Source: Pratylenchus scribneri
Lineage: Eukaryota > Nematoda > Chromadorea > Rhabditida > Pratylenchidae
Reading direction: 5' to 3'
DNA: 64,000 nt
Assembly: GCA_030063045.1 (NCBI GenBank)
Contig: JAQSEB010000201.1
Span: 1 to 64,000, forward strand
This document shows, piece after piece, positions 24,201 to 35,304 of this stretch. The position numbers were made by a program, and so were the translations under genes. The notes under the pieces are model-generated. The model had not been told where the DNA came from. It did not search any database and worked only from the letters and a program-made list of their open reading frames with translations. Every line of letters begins with the position of its first letter. The first letter of the stretch is position 1.

Positions 24201-27200
24201 GCTGCTGCACGCCGAAATGTCCTTCCTCCACTCATTTCCGCAATTAATTCTGCATTCCAACAAATCCTTTAATAAAAGTTATTTACCCAATTTTTATTTA
24301 CTTTGAACCTGGGACAATTTTTTGGCCGAATTGATGCCGTCATTTGTCGGGCACTCCCATTTTTTTGTTCCATCACTTCGAAATGATTATCCAACTGTGT
24401 GAATTTTAAATAATTAAAAATCATTTAAAAAAATATATTAAAAATTTTAATACTACTTAATTAATGAGGCACCTTAGAAGTCATTATTCTGCATCCTCCG
24501 ATACTTTAATGAAATGAGTGTAAAACAACACGAAAGCAAATTTCTATTTCTAGCATAGAATGCCTAAATTATATCTATCCCTAAACCTAATCCTATCATA
24601 CCTTAAACTCCATCCAGACCTAACCTACCTACCCTAAACCCAATCCGGCATCTAGCCAAAGCTTTTTAGGGTAGGAAAAATAAGAGTAGGGCCTGATGAA
24701 TTTAGGGTAGGGTAGGATTAGGTTTATGAATTTTGCTGTTGTTTAATAGTCGTTATAGTACAGAGAGAGGCAGAATTATGTCCCATCAAATTTTTGTCCC
24801 TCTTTCCCAAATTTGCCTCTATCATTAATAATTAAGTATTGCAAAATTTTTCTACCCTAATTTCTACGGATTTGTCAATTTCGTTGTGGCGCAATCGAAG
24901 ATGTCTATATTTGATTTGATCATTGCAAAATAATGTAATATTGGCAACGGCGTCCAAATTTGTCCTAAAAAAATAAAAATTATTTTTTATATTTTTTATT
25001 CCACCTTTCATCCGGATGCTGTTCCCATCGAATAGTGAGCACCAAATTTTCCAACGACCTCCCACCGTCCCCATATCTTTGCGCACTAAAAATTTATTAA
25101 TTAAATTTAAATTAAATAATTATTTTTACCGAACACTCAAAATGGGTTTATTGTCCTCATTTGAGCCATCGGCCCGGTGCGTTTTCACCAAATGTGCCTC
25201 CTCATTTGCATAAATTGCACTGCCACCGGAATAACTTTTTTTAAAAAAATTATTTAAATATTTATTTTATGTATATCATTTTTCTATTAGCTTTAGCTCC
25301 GATTTTAGCCTATTTTATTATCTAAACTTTTCAAAATTACCAATCAAATACACTAATTTTTTTATTTAATTAGCTTATCTCAAAATAAACTATAAAATGT
25401 TACTAAATTTCTTAAACCAAAAACTATTTAAAATTAATTTGATTTAAAAAATTCGGGTACATAAATTTCATTACACTGATTATAATTCCCTTTGTATTTA
25501 AATATTTTAAAAAATTTACTGTTGTTCCGCGCGAAAAAGAACACCGTACCATCGATTAGGGCGAAGCCAATTGACGGTGTATCTACCTTAAAAAGAATTA
25601 AAAATATTTATAGCCAATATTCTAATTGTTTTGCCTCGAGTCAACACAAGTAAAATGCCTGTCAAATTTTGATGCGGCAATTCTTCTCCACTGACTATGT
25701 CGACCACTTGAATCTTAAAAATTAAAATATTTCAAAAATTAAATAGTAAATTAAATTAATTTAAATAAAAAAATTATTTTGACGAACCGCCACTCTGGCC
25801 ATATCCGGCGGTCCTTGCCTCGATGTAGTTATAATCAATTGGGTGGCCGAAACATCGATGGATTCAATCTTAAAATTGTTACAAAATATTTTTCTTATCA
25901 TTTTTATCTTTTTTTCTAACATTATTGATTTTTTAAACTTTAAAATATTTTTGAAAAATAATAATTTTTAAAAACATAAAAAAATTTTGTTCGCCCAAAA
26001 CAAATAAAGTTAAATTAATTTTAAAATAAAAAATTTTACTTGATCCACTAATTCATTTGCCCCTCCATTATTGTTGTTAGTAGAAATTGGCAAAATTGGT
26101 GTGGTTTCCCGCTGCTGTTGGGCAACAATAACCGTTCCAATGGGAATTTGTGTAGAGACAAATTTTCTCAAAAGAAATAATAGAAATATGGAGAAAATTA
26201 TTAAAGTATTCATTTTTATATTTGCTAAATAAATAAAATAATTAATTTATTTTTTAATAAATAGAAAAGAATTTTAATAAATTATTTAAATATAATTTCA
26301 ATCAGTAATATTAAATTAATTAATAATAAATTAAAAATCAATTAGAAGTACGAAAATTTAAAAAATTTAAATTAATTAATAAAATATCCCAAAAATTTGG
26401 GAGTTTAAGGAAAAAATGCTTTCCCAGATGCTGAGTTTTCAATGTACTGATTTTTGGTTACTTTGGTTGGTCCATTATTTTTGCTCCAATTCCCTTCAAA
26501 ACAGATATTCCAAGGATTTTTCCTTCCTCAAATGTCCACCCATTTCCCGAAAATTTTCCACTCGATTTGTTTTAGAGGGTCTCGATTTTATATGGAAAGG
26601 CCATTTATGGCCAAATTTGTGCCAAGCAGTCGGAAATGGACCACAAAGAAAGATAGGGAAAGGTACCTCCAAAAATTCCACCTTTCTCCATTGAATTTTG
26701 TGCCAGTCGGCACCCCGCGGAAACTGGCAATTTTGGCAGGTGGCCGGCCTCCCAATAAAATTGAGTGTCTGAATTGAAGGAAAATAAAGGGAATGGAAAG
26801 CAATTGAAAGAAAAATAGAAAATTTTTTTGATTTTTTTAAATTTTTATTTAAATTAATAAAAAAAATAATAAAAAAAACAAATTAATGGGAAAATTAAAA
26901 AATATAATTTAAAAAATTTTTAAAATTAAATAAAATGTTAAAAAAATTAATCTTTTTGCACAGATTGGCTCATGGTCCTATCAATCAGAATTGGTCCGAT
27001 TGGTTATTGACTCGCATGAAGTGTTTTTGGGCGATTTTTATGATAATCAAGAATGGCTTTTGGTTAGAATTTATTAAATTTATTTAATTAATTAAATATT
27101 ATTAACATTTCTTATAATCTGATTTATTTTATAATTAATAAACACAGGTGGACGCCAGAATGCAAAATGGCACAATGCAATATTTGGGCAATGAATCATT

Positions 27201-29306
27201 CTCGATGGTCCAAATTATTTTGCTGCTAAGGCGCCAATCCTTCTACTACGTTTTCAATTTGGTTTTCCCAACAACTTTGGTAGGCAAATTTTAGGAATTA
27301 GATATTAAATTCAAATAAAATTAATTAATTATAATTTTCCGTAGGTCTCCCTTGTGGCCGTCATCGGATTCCATGCGCCAATAAATGCCACCGGCAGAAG
27401 GGAAAGCAAATTTCGTCTTGGCGTGATGACTCTTCTCAGTTTGTCCGTAATGTTGTTGATGTTGGTGGATGAAATGAAATTTGCACTCGAATCCATTCCC
27501 GGCCAACGTGGCTCATTCTCGGATGTTCCTTTGATAGGTTTGCTGCCATATTTTAGTGCCAAAAATAAGTAAAATATAAAAATTAAGGGAATTTAATAAA
27601 TTTTAATAGGAAAAATCCCCGAGAATTTCTTCAAAATGCCAAATATCCTCTAGAATTTTCAGAATTTTTCAATCCTCATTCTATTGAAAAATTTCTCTTT
27701 ATATATATTTTGTGTATTCGTTGGGATCCAACCTAAATAAAAATTTAAAATCTTTAAAATTAAGAATATTAATAAAATTTAAATTGGGAAAACAGAAAAT
27801 TTTTATTCTATTCTATCTTAATGTTATATTTATTTCCGAAAAATATTCTCCTAATTTAATTATTTTTTTTCACATTTTTTCACAGGCATCTATTACATGT
27901 CCCTAATTTTGACCATATCTATTGCCACTTGGACCTCATCCGTTTTTGTTCACCTCGAAAAATATGCACTTCGTAACCCCAGCTTTGGGGTAAATTTAAT
28001 AAATTATAAAATAATCTAGAATATTTTAATTTTTTTTAGTCAATTCCAAAATGCCTGCGTTTTTTGTCGGCAGAAAATATTTTTTGTTGTTATGCGCCAA
28101 GACGGGTCCGGCTCAACAAAGGGGACGAATTCAGGCGGAATAAAGTCAATTTTATAAATAATTTATTTTTAATTAGGAAAATTATATAATTAATAATAAT
28201 TTTTAATTTGGAAATAAATAAAATTAAATAAATAAATAAAAATTCAATTCAATTAAATTCAATTTGATAAAATTTATTTTTAATTGGAAAATAATTGAAA
28301 ATTAAATAATTCATAAATTTAATCTTTTCCCTTTAGAATATTCGATGCAATCATTTTCAATCGACTTCCATGGATTTCAGCACAATGGTACCCACAGAGG
28401 TTTGAAATTATTAAATAAATATTTTAAAATAAAATAAATTTAATATTCAAGTTGAATTTCAATGACTACCAAAAGAAGGAAGCAAAAGCAGCGGCTGACC
28501 TTTCAATGGAGCCAATGATGATGATCAGTTCCACATCGACGGCACCATTACTCCAAGGTGGAGGAACAAGTGCCGGCGGTGGAATGTCAAGCTGTAAGCA
28601 ATTTTATTTAAATTTTTTTGAAATTTTTCGAAAATATTTTAAATTTAGAGCCTCAAAAAATTAATTTTTAATCAATTTTAAATTAAAATAATAAAATTTT
28701 ATTTTTTATAAAATATTTATATTTATAAATTTTCTTTTCTCAAGAAATAATAATTAAATATTTGAATTATGTTTAAAATATTTTTGCAGCTGCCACTGGC
28801 CTAGAAGGACAAAGGCTTGACTGTAAATTGGATTTGTTGATTTCATTGTTGCGAGAATTGCTTGAGGTTTCAAAAAATTTTTTAATAAAGTTTAGGCCAA
28901 AAATTCTTTTTAACGGATTTTTTGTATTTTTTTATAATTTATTTTAACAAAATTTTTTAATAATTTTTTGATTTTTTTATTACAAAAAAAGAAAAAGTTT
29001 TAAAAATTTTATAGATTTAAAATTTTAAGAAATGATTGTTGAAAAATTAATTTTATTTTTTTTCAATCAAATTCTCATTGATATAACTTTTATTGGAAAA
29101 AATTCCCCTAATAAGATTCGACGTGAATTGCGCACCAAAGGGCATTTGCCTGCCTATTGGGAGAGAGTGATCAATCGGCTTGAACATTGTTCCCTCTATT
29201 TCTATTTGGGCATTTTGGCATTGAATCTGTGAGCAAATTAAAGAAATTTAAAAGAAATATATTTATTTTAAGTGTTCTTTTCATGTGGCCCGAACTTTGG
29301 TATTGA
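18243..29306 (+). CDS. Cys-loop ligand-gated ion channel subunit (nAChR-like), 569 aa
   Basis: Seventeen exons with all phases verified (1710 nt): 18243-18318, 18371-18539, 18645-18738, 18834-18956, 19001-19032, 21659-21771, 21817-21857, 26964-27062, 27148-27279, 27345-27537, 27886-27989, 28040-28144, 28337-28399, 28452-28593, 28790-28866, 29116-29228 and 29273-29306. An N-terminal signal peptide (LMLILNAILWLH) precedes the ligand-binding domain. The Cys loop is canonical: C199, 13 residues, C213 (within YFPYDTQNC). Four membrane helices follow: M1 about 281-302, M2 about 316-335 with LLSLSVMLL, M3 about 358-380 and M4 about 548-567, with a long M3-M4 loop. M2 lacks the Pro-Ala-Arg motif of anion channels and resembles cation channels. 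The loop-C vicinal Cys pair is absent, so it is probably a non-alpha or orphan subunit at neuromuscular or sensory membranes. Intron 2 uses a GC donor (ATCAG|GCAAAA). Intron 7 (21858-26963) contains a whole antisense gene. Confidence 0.95.
19654..21540. repeat. three tandem 630-bp units with a GC-rich terminal hairpin
   Basis: Units start at 19654, 20282 and 20912, each with the palindrome ACCAGTGGGGC AGA GCCCCACTGGT followed by TTAAGGCATGCTTCCG. Units 1 and 2 are nearly identical; unit 3 is more diverged. Each contains runs of AAACCGGTTT and a CTCATCGAGCTCTACAA motif and ends with TTTTTTTGTGCAAATGTC-like sequence. No coding frame is seen. The array sits in intron 5 of the Cys-loop receptor. 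An inverted single copy lies at 57826-58441. Confidence 0.9.
21906..26213 (-). CDS. nested 620-aa secreted, probably GPI-anchored protein of unknown function
   Basis: Seventeen exons, all phases consistent (1863 nt): 26213-26040, 25868-25788, 25713-25635, 25586-25520, 25234-25130, 25085-25005, 24964-24856, 24394-24309, 24266-24176, 23989-23893, 23840-23705, 23336-23264, 23222-23100, 22998-22912, 22789-22598, 22438-22321 and 22069-21906. An N-terminal signal peptide (MNTLIIFSIFLLFLLRKFVS) is followed by beta-rich segments with a fibronectin-III-like look (GRYTVNWLRPNRWYGVLFRAE; LENLVLTIRWEQ). Next comes a Cys-containing region (LDALCTASPGHSVCRVPG, GCGMREGKLCWTT). The end has N-glycosylation sequons (NGT, NSS, NIS) and a hydrophobic tail (IIPILLIQFFSIYFYAHF) typical of a GPI signal. 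I do not recognise a family; the FnIII reading is inference. The intron after exon 3 has a GC donor (CGAG|GCAAAA). The last junction also permits a second frame (CKYFEWNKSNWQQ), so the tail is less certain. Confidence 0.85.
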
Positions 29307-29792
29307 TTGGATTTGTTGAATTGGATGAATGGAAAATTCCAAATATGATTACGAACTTTTTTATACATTTTATTCCATCAATAATATTTAGAAAATGATG
29401 TGAATCATGTGATATTAGAATAATACATAAAAATTAAGATTTTTATTATTTAAAAGAAAATGAGTTTAAAATTTTTCTAGGATAAAACCAATTTATGTAA
29501 ATTTTTAAAAAATTTCGTCCCAATAAATTTAAAATGCTACATTCCTTTACCTATTCATCGTCAGAAACAGACAATAAAAGAGATAGAAAAAGGCCGCCCG
29601 TGGCAAGCTATTAAAAGCAGCCATAAACTCATCTCGACTAATTTAGTAAATTCAAGGAAAAACCGAGAGCGTTGTTTTCTTGTTTTAGCTATGATAAAAA
29701 ACTTACCAAAATGTCAAGCGATATGTCACACAAAAGCTCTTGTTTTAAAAAGTACGACATTTAATTTCCAAATTTCTCAAAGGAAAATTTTA
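29307..29792. other. short intergenic stretch, nothing supported
   Basis: AT-rich sequence between the channel stop codon and the 3' end of the U1 gene. I see no exon, RNA motif or clear repeat. Confidence 0.4.
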
Positions 29793-29957
29793 AGGGGGAA
29801 GCGCGAACGCCATCCCCCGCACTCAAAAATTTAGCTGTGAGCCCATCCCCATTCGGGATTGCCCTGCGGGTCAACACCACTCGAAAGTGCAATGAGGGAG
29901 TCTCGCCACAGATGTCCAGCCTTCATGATCGCTGGAACATCCCAGCCAGGTAAGTTA
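29793..29957 (-). ncRNA. U1 spliceosomal snRNA
   Basis: Read on the minus strand, the RNA starts AACTTACCTGGCTGGG, the U1 5' end that pairs with 5' splice sites. Stem-loop I carries GATCATGAAGGCTGG, as in U1 of other animals. Stem-loop II contains ATTGCACTTT, the loop bound by the U1A-type protein. The Sm site is AATTTTTGAG (near 29823-29832). A final GC-rich hairpin with a TTCG loop (GGGGGATGGCG/CGCTTCCCCC) closes the 3' end. The length of about 164 nt matches the family. It acts in the nucleus as the core of U1 snRNP. All functional parts are intact. The exact 5' base is uncertain by one or two positions. Confidence 0.95.
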
Positions 29958-30298
29958 ATGGCCCAACGAAATGTGCCCTTTTCCCATCTTATTAATAGAA
30001 AATTGGAATGGGATTGATTTCTTTTATGGGCAGTAATATTCGGGTGAGCGAATCAAATGAGAGAAATATTGCACTGTCTTGTTGCAATGGATGAGCACAG
30101 ATCAGAGGAAGGAAGGGAATGAGTGAGAAAAGCAGGTTTTGTAGAAATAAGAGTGTCGAAGCGAAGGGAAGAGAACAAAAGAGAAAGAAGAGGGCAGAGA
30201 GTGAGTCAATCCCCTGTTTCTTCTTTCCCATCTTGCCTACTTTCCATAAACAATTGGATGGGAAAAATAAATAAATTGGCAATTTTCCTTCATGTTTT
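29958..30298. promoter_or_regulatory. shared promoter region of divergent U1 and U5 snRNA genes
   Basis: The 341 bp between the two snRNA 5' ends must contain both promoters. A shared decamer, GATGGGAAAA, reads toward U1 at 29988-29979 (about 23-32 bases upstream of its start) and toward U5 at 30257-30266 (about 33-42 upstream). No TATA box is obvious at either. The element may be part of the nematode snRNA promoter; this is inference from two copies. Confidence 0.45.
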
Positions 30299-30418
30299 CA
30301 TCCCTGGTCCCCTTGTATTCGGACGAAGAAATCTTTCGCCTTTTACTAAAGATTTCCGTGCAGGGGGACGCTTATGGGTTTACCCTAATTTTTGGACTGC
30401 ATCCCTTCTCGGGATGCC
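30299..30418 (+). ncRNA. U5 spliceosomal snRNA
   Basis: The sequence carries the U5 loop I with its closing stem: ATCTTTCGCCTTTTACTAAAGAT, where the CGCCTTTTAC loop aligns exons during splicing, followed by TTCCGTG. The 5' and 3' sides of stem I pair (CCCTTGTATTCGGACG side with GCAGGGGGACGC side). The Sm site AATTTTTGG is at 30387-30395, and a terminal hairpin (GCATCCC TTCTC GGGATGC) lies at 30399-30417. The length of about 120 nt fits U5. It is intact and divergent from U1. The exact 5' end is estimated from family architecture. Confidence 0.95.
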
Positions 30419-31680
30419 TAAAATGGCAAACGGCAAAGAATTTGAGATCTTTATCGTTGTGATTCTGCCGAAATTTAATGTTTCATTCATTTATTCATCA
30501 ACCAACCAAATTATTTAATTACTTAACCCATTTTGGCCATTCTTATTATTTTAAGATGGGAATTAAATGACTATAAAATAGAATTAAAAATACTGGACCA
30601 TTATTATAGCATGCGGCTTATCTTCCTAAATTTATAAGGAAGATTGGGTTAAATAGATGACAAAATTAAATTACCAATAAAATGTAAAAAACCAAATTAA
30701 GATTGCAAAATATTAAAAATAATTCATTCAATTTTTTGCTCTTAAAATGTATTATTCTATTCAAAATTTGCCTTATTATTTATTATCGAATAGAAGTTAT
30801 TTAAAAATGAAGCCAAGCCAAGTGGCGCGATTCCTCCTTCTCCGCTGCTGCTATGGTTTTGGTTTGTCTGAGTCAGAAATTTTTGTTGACATATATGATG
30901 ATGATGAGAGTGAGTGGTTGAGAGAAAAAATAAAATTCTCCTTATTAATTCCTTCCAACCAACATCTTCCGGTAAACAATATTTTTTACCACCAAATAGA
31001 ACACCCTAATACTCCAACGCCCAACCACTAAAATTTACTGCAAAAATTGGACTCCTAATTCCAATTTCCAATTATAAACAAAAAACATTAATCATACGGA
31101 AAATCAATTTCATTCACTTTTAAGTTTTGTTCAAAATAAAAACTTGAATCTAGTTAAGAAGGCCAATTGTTTTTTTTTTAATTTTCCGTCTTTTCTATTT
31201 TTTACAAATATTGAACAATGAACATCGACTAAAAATTGAATGCATGGCAATAGATTTAAATTAGATATGTTGAGGGAAAAATCAACCAATTTTTTTAGAG
31301 TTTTGGGCCCATTTTTTTGCTAATTGACAAATGTGATGAATTTTAACTGATTCTTCCAATTTTTGATCTTTCAGTATTTTTTCAAATGTCAATTTGATCG
31401 TAATTTTCGGCCATATCACAATTGATTAGTAATGGCCCATTTTGCCGTTTTTTTTGTTCCTAAATTTTTGCCATTTTCCAATCAAATTCATTAATATTTT
31501 TTTAATCAACTTAGACCTTTAAATTGATTTTAATAGAAAAAATATTCACTACAAATTTTTTCGCAATTCTGAACACAAATTACATTGCACGTTGCATCCA
31601 ACATAAGTCATGATTAAATTTATTTATTTTTTTAAGAAAACTATTAAATTAGCCTCATTTGATTTATAAAATTCACAAAA
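30419..31680. other. intergenic stretch between U5 and a small secreted-protein gene
   Basis: AT-rich. A hairpin (ATCTTCCT...AGGAAGAT) lies near 30619-30645. A 94-codon + frame at 30747-31031 has an ATG but low-complexity composition and no partner exon, so it is not called. Nothing else is supported. Confidence 0.4.
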
Positions 31681-32209
31681 ATGAATAAAATTGCTGCAAT
31701 TTTGGCAATTCTCTTCTCTCTTCAATACATCCAACAATTGAATGGAGCAAATGTACCCGTATTTTTGGGAGGCGATGGCCGCACAATGGAAACCGCTGTC
31801 ATCGTCAATTTGGGCACCGAAATGCGAGGAATTCAGGCCGAATATATGGTAAGTTATTAATTTATTGAAAAAAAATTTAATTTAAATATTTTTGCTTTAA
31901 TTCTGAAATTTTTGATTTTTTTGAAATTTAATTATAAAATTCAATTAAATATATATTTTTTAAAAATTACTAAAAAATTGGAATTAATTTTTTAAATTTG
32001 ATTTTCTATTTATTATATTATCCTTTTAAAATATTATAAAATTGAATAATTTTTAGTATTTGGCTCAACATTTTCCCGAATACAAGACCAAAATGCAGGC
32101 ATTGATGTCCGGCGAAGGTGGCAAATATTATGATAGAATGGAGTTGGAATCAGCGGATGGAAAAACATTGACCATTTTCTTTGATATTACCAAATTTTTT
32201 GGACATTAA
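31681..32209 (+). CDS. small secreted protein, 106 aa
   Basis: Two phase-0 exons, 31681-31848 and 32057-32209 (stop TAA). A clear signal peptide (MNKIAAILAILFSLQYIQQL, cleavage near NGA) precedes a compact mature domain with ETAVIVNLGTEMRGIQAEYM and YLAQHFPEYKTKMQALMSG, ending TKFFGH. The mature part has no cysteines or membrane segment. The splice sites are canonical, with a poly(A) signal AATAAA at 32267-32272. I recognise no family. A small, single-domain secreted protein in such a worm could be an effector or a cuticle or pseudocoelom protein, but that is inference. Confidence 0.75.
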
Positions 32210-32932
32210 ATTCGAACCATTTTATGCATGAAAGCGATGAATTTAGTTTTTCCTATCGCTAATGAGAATAAAATAAATGATTTTATGTGTTTTTGGTAAT
32301 ATAATATTGATTTTACTTATTATCCATAATTTCAAAATCGGCACTAGAGAACAGCAGGAAGCTGATGAGTCATAAAAAAATAGTTAAAATGTGCTTTTTT
32401 ATTGCTATTTTCAATTTTACCTTCCATTTTCGTCTTTCCCTTTTTCTATTGTTGATGAGAATTTTTGATTCTTCAATTCAAAGCAATTGGGTCAACTACC
32501 TACTACTACTACTTAAAGTTGTTGGTGTCATTGCATTTGCATTGCCATTAGCCATTCCCACAGTAAATAAAAATATCACGATGCAAAGTATATTGCCATT
32601 AATCGTTTAGAGAAAGAATAAAAAGAAATTTGCACATCCGAATTTATTCCCAATCCATTTTTTCCAGTTACACTTCAGAAAATTGAATATTAGTATTTTT
32701 TTCCTTTTTTTGATCAAAACTTTTAGGCTAATTTTATTTGAATTGATCATTTTTGTATCAAAATGCTCTTATAGTTCATCTTATGACCTAAGCTAGATTG
32801 GTCGATATGAATAATTAGAGTATGCAAAATTCGTGTAAATAAGACAAAGACTGTATGAAAATTCACTTATATATTTGAAACACATTTTGATTTTAAGATT
32901 TAGATTATAATTTATAAGACATTTACAATCAG
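32210..32932. other. intergenic stretch with one doubtful ORF
   Basis: An 81-codon + frame with ATG at 32365 (ending 32610) encodes a hydrophobic N-terminal part and has a possible donor at ACA|GTAAAT, but its phase does not join to the exon at 32933. It may be a first exon of the following gene or noise. The rest is AT-rich with nothing evident. Confidence 0.3.
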
Positions 32933-34171
32933 AGATATTCTTATCATGTCGGAAAAAAACGTCACCATCTTCCACTGATACTTCTGAAGAAATGCGTAAA
33001 CACTCTTCCATTGATCCGGTCAATAGTATGAATATGCCACCATCGGAAGCTGAAAAGGTTATTCATATCAATTAATTAATGAATAAACAAGATATCAATT
33101 TAATAAAAATATTATTAAAGAATTAAAAACTAAATTAATCAGCCCATCGAATTTTTTAACCAAAGGGGAAAACAAGATTATTTTTGAATAAAACGAAAAA
33201 TACTATGTATAAAAATTAAAGGGCTAAAAATTGCCTGTAGAATAGAGTAATTTTTTGGTTAGTTTCTCAATTTTCATTAAATTTTAAATTGATTAATAAA
33301 TACATAAAATATTTTTTAATAGCAGAATGATGAGAACATTCTTCATGTTAGCGTTGATTTTGAATTGTTTTTTGACCGTCCCAGCCGCAATGATGCCGGC
33401 CAAATTGATGAGATTGGAACAAATTATTGGAAATTCAAAGGCCGCGATGTTTCGATCAAAGTTGAGGAAGACTTGCGTGTGGCAGAATTGGGACAAATTG
33501 TGGTGGAGCAAACACTTCGTTTGCCTCCGGTTAGTAAAATAATTAAATAAAATAATAGTAAAATAAATAATTCAAGAAAAAATTGTTGATTTTATGTATT
33601 TTCAAAAAAATATTAATTTTAATTTAATACTTAAAATTATTTACGATGGGCTTACCAGGCAAGAATTTGACCTCAATTCTATCCTATATTTATCAAATTT
33701 GGTAAATATTTATGAGATTAATTAAAACAAAGCTGACATTTTATCTAATTGGTAGTTTCGGTGGGAATTGTCCTTCTGATTCAGTGTGGACTGTGGAGAA
33801 TAAATTGATTTAGGAGATATAATTTATTGAATTTGATTAGAAATTGCCAAAAAATTATGACCAAAACAGCGTCAAAATAGTCAAAAATCGGGCATTTTTC
33901 TTTTTAATTTTCATTTCATTCTTAATTGTTATCTTAGACAATAATTTTGATATGAAAATGTTCCAAAAAAAGATTTACCCTATGGAAATAAATATTAAGA
34001 AATTATAATTATTTATTAAACTAATCACAATCCATATATAATTTTAAGGGTTCCCGTTATGTTGTGGATTCAGCCAATATTAAGGCAAAGGATCGACTTC
34101 TGCCAATTAATGCACAAGAAGAATTTGTGACCACTGGAGCACACTATTCGATGATCATCTATCGAATTTAA
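32933..34171 (+). CDS. unrecognised small protein gene, 5' end uncertain
   Basis: Exons 32933-33057, 33326-33529 and 34049-34171 join in phase and end at TAA. The first encodes a Ser/Thr-rich, polar stretch (RKKTSPSSTDTSEEMRKHSS). The second and third encode a compact domain with GQIDEIGTNYWKFKGRDVS, VAELGQIVVEQTLRLPP and GSRYVVDSANIKAKDRLLP, ending SMIIYRI. Splice sites are good and a poly(A) signal lies at 34288-34293. In another frame the second exon begins at 33327 with ATGATG and a convincing signal peptide (MMRTFFMLALILNCFLTVPA). The real product could therefore be a secreted protein if one base is missing in the six-T run near 33367. The family is unknown. Confidence 0.55.
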
Positions 34172-34387
34172 GCAGAATGATGGAAGAATGAAACGATGAA
34201 GTTGAAAATTTTCAATTCCAATTTGATAAACTATGGAATATTTCATAAATAATATTTTCGAAATTTAAAATTTGAACACTTATGTTAAATAAAATATTTC
34301 ATTTTATGCTAAATTAGGTATTTTACTTACGTATTTCTGCAGAGCAGATATTTTTGAAATGAAGGTTCTGGCTTAAGGGTTATTACC

Positions 34388-35304
34388 AGGGGTGCCATTC
34401 GTCCGGGTACGCGACGGTTAGTGGCCGGCCGGTTAGTGTCGAACTAGTTTTTGCTTTATAACTCATCTTAATCTAAACCAAATTGAATGTTTTTATATTC
34501 ATTTGATAGAGCAATGCATTTTCTATCAAATGATAAAAAAAACATTTTATAATGTTTTAAATAAATAAAGTTGTAATTTTTTGAATTAATATGGGCAAAA
34601 CAGTGTCAAATTTGAAGGTTTTTGAATTTTTTAAAAAATGTATAAATATGTTTTATAACTTGATTTTTATATGGACTGATAGAGAATTTTTTGCTTTTTT
34701 CAACGATATATAAAACATTCTGAAACATTCATTAGGCGCCTAGCTATTAGCTTTCGCCACTAAACGGCCGCGCCACTAACCGTCCCACTCCGCATTCGTC
34801 CTTATTTTATAATAAAATTCCTTACAATTTGATCCCCGTCTTTGGAAAAGTAAAAATGTTTTATTTCATCAGAATGTCCTTACAAATCGAAAATTGTCCT
34901 TATTAGTGTCTTTATAAACGGGAATTTTTGGCTAAAATTTTCCTTTTCTTGACCATTTTTATTAAAAATTTTCTCCTATCGGATCATTTTAATAAAAATT
35001 TTTACCCTACCGGGCCATCTTATTAGCATTAAAATTTTCCCCTAATAACGGGCTATTTTTTCCCATACTTTCTCTATGTCCTACTTTCACTGCAAAGAAA
35101 TGCATAAAATGTTGATAATAAAACAATATATTATTAGAGAAAATACATTCAAGAGAAATTAAAAGCATTTCAAAAAGGATTAAAATGATTTTTTATATTT
35201 AAATAAAATTTTACATGACCTTATATTTTGAAATTTTTGCCCCTTATGTCCTTATAAAACCAAAATTTTGTCCCCATAAATCACTGACTCGATGGCACCA
35301 CTGA
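34388..35304. mobile_element. hAT-like element with CAGGGGTGCCA termini, containing a nested insertion
   Basis: The left end CAGGGGTGCCATTCG and right end CGATGGCACCACTG form imperfect terminal inverted repeats of hAT type. The interior repeats CATTCGTCC/TTCGTCCTTA-like and GTCCTTATAAA words and has no long frame. A matching 8-bp duplication is not visible, so the boundaries are approximate. Confidence 0.45.
34405..34792. mobile_element. 388-bp element with 9-bp target duplication, nested in another element
   Basis: Exact duplications CATTCGTCC flank it (34396-34404 and 34793-34801). The ends carry inverted GACGGTTAGTGGC. A 9-bp duplication is typical of Mutator-like elements. It interrupts the left end of the surrounding CAGGGGTGCCA element, so it is the younger insertion. 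The interior is AT-rich and non-coding. Confidence 0.7.

Noticed and set aside
26416..26803. Overlapping ORFs on both strands just upstream of the nested gene
   Set aside because: They lie between the nested gene start and channel exon 8, with no splice partners. The balanced composition on both strands suggests a decayed repeat rather than an exon.
30747..31031. 94-codon ORF with ATG upstream of the secreted-protein gene
   Set aside because: Low-complexity composition, no splice context and no recognisable domain.
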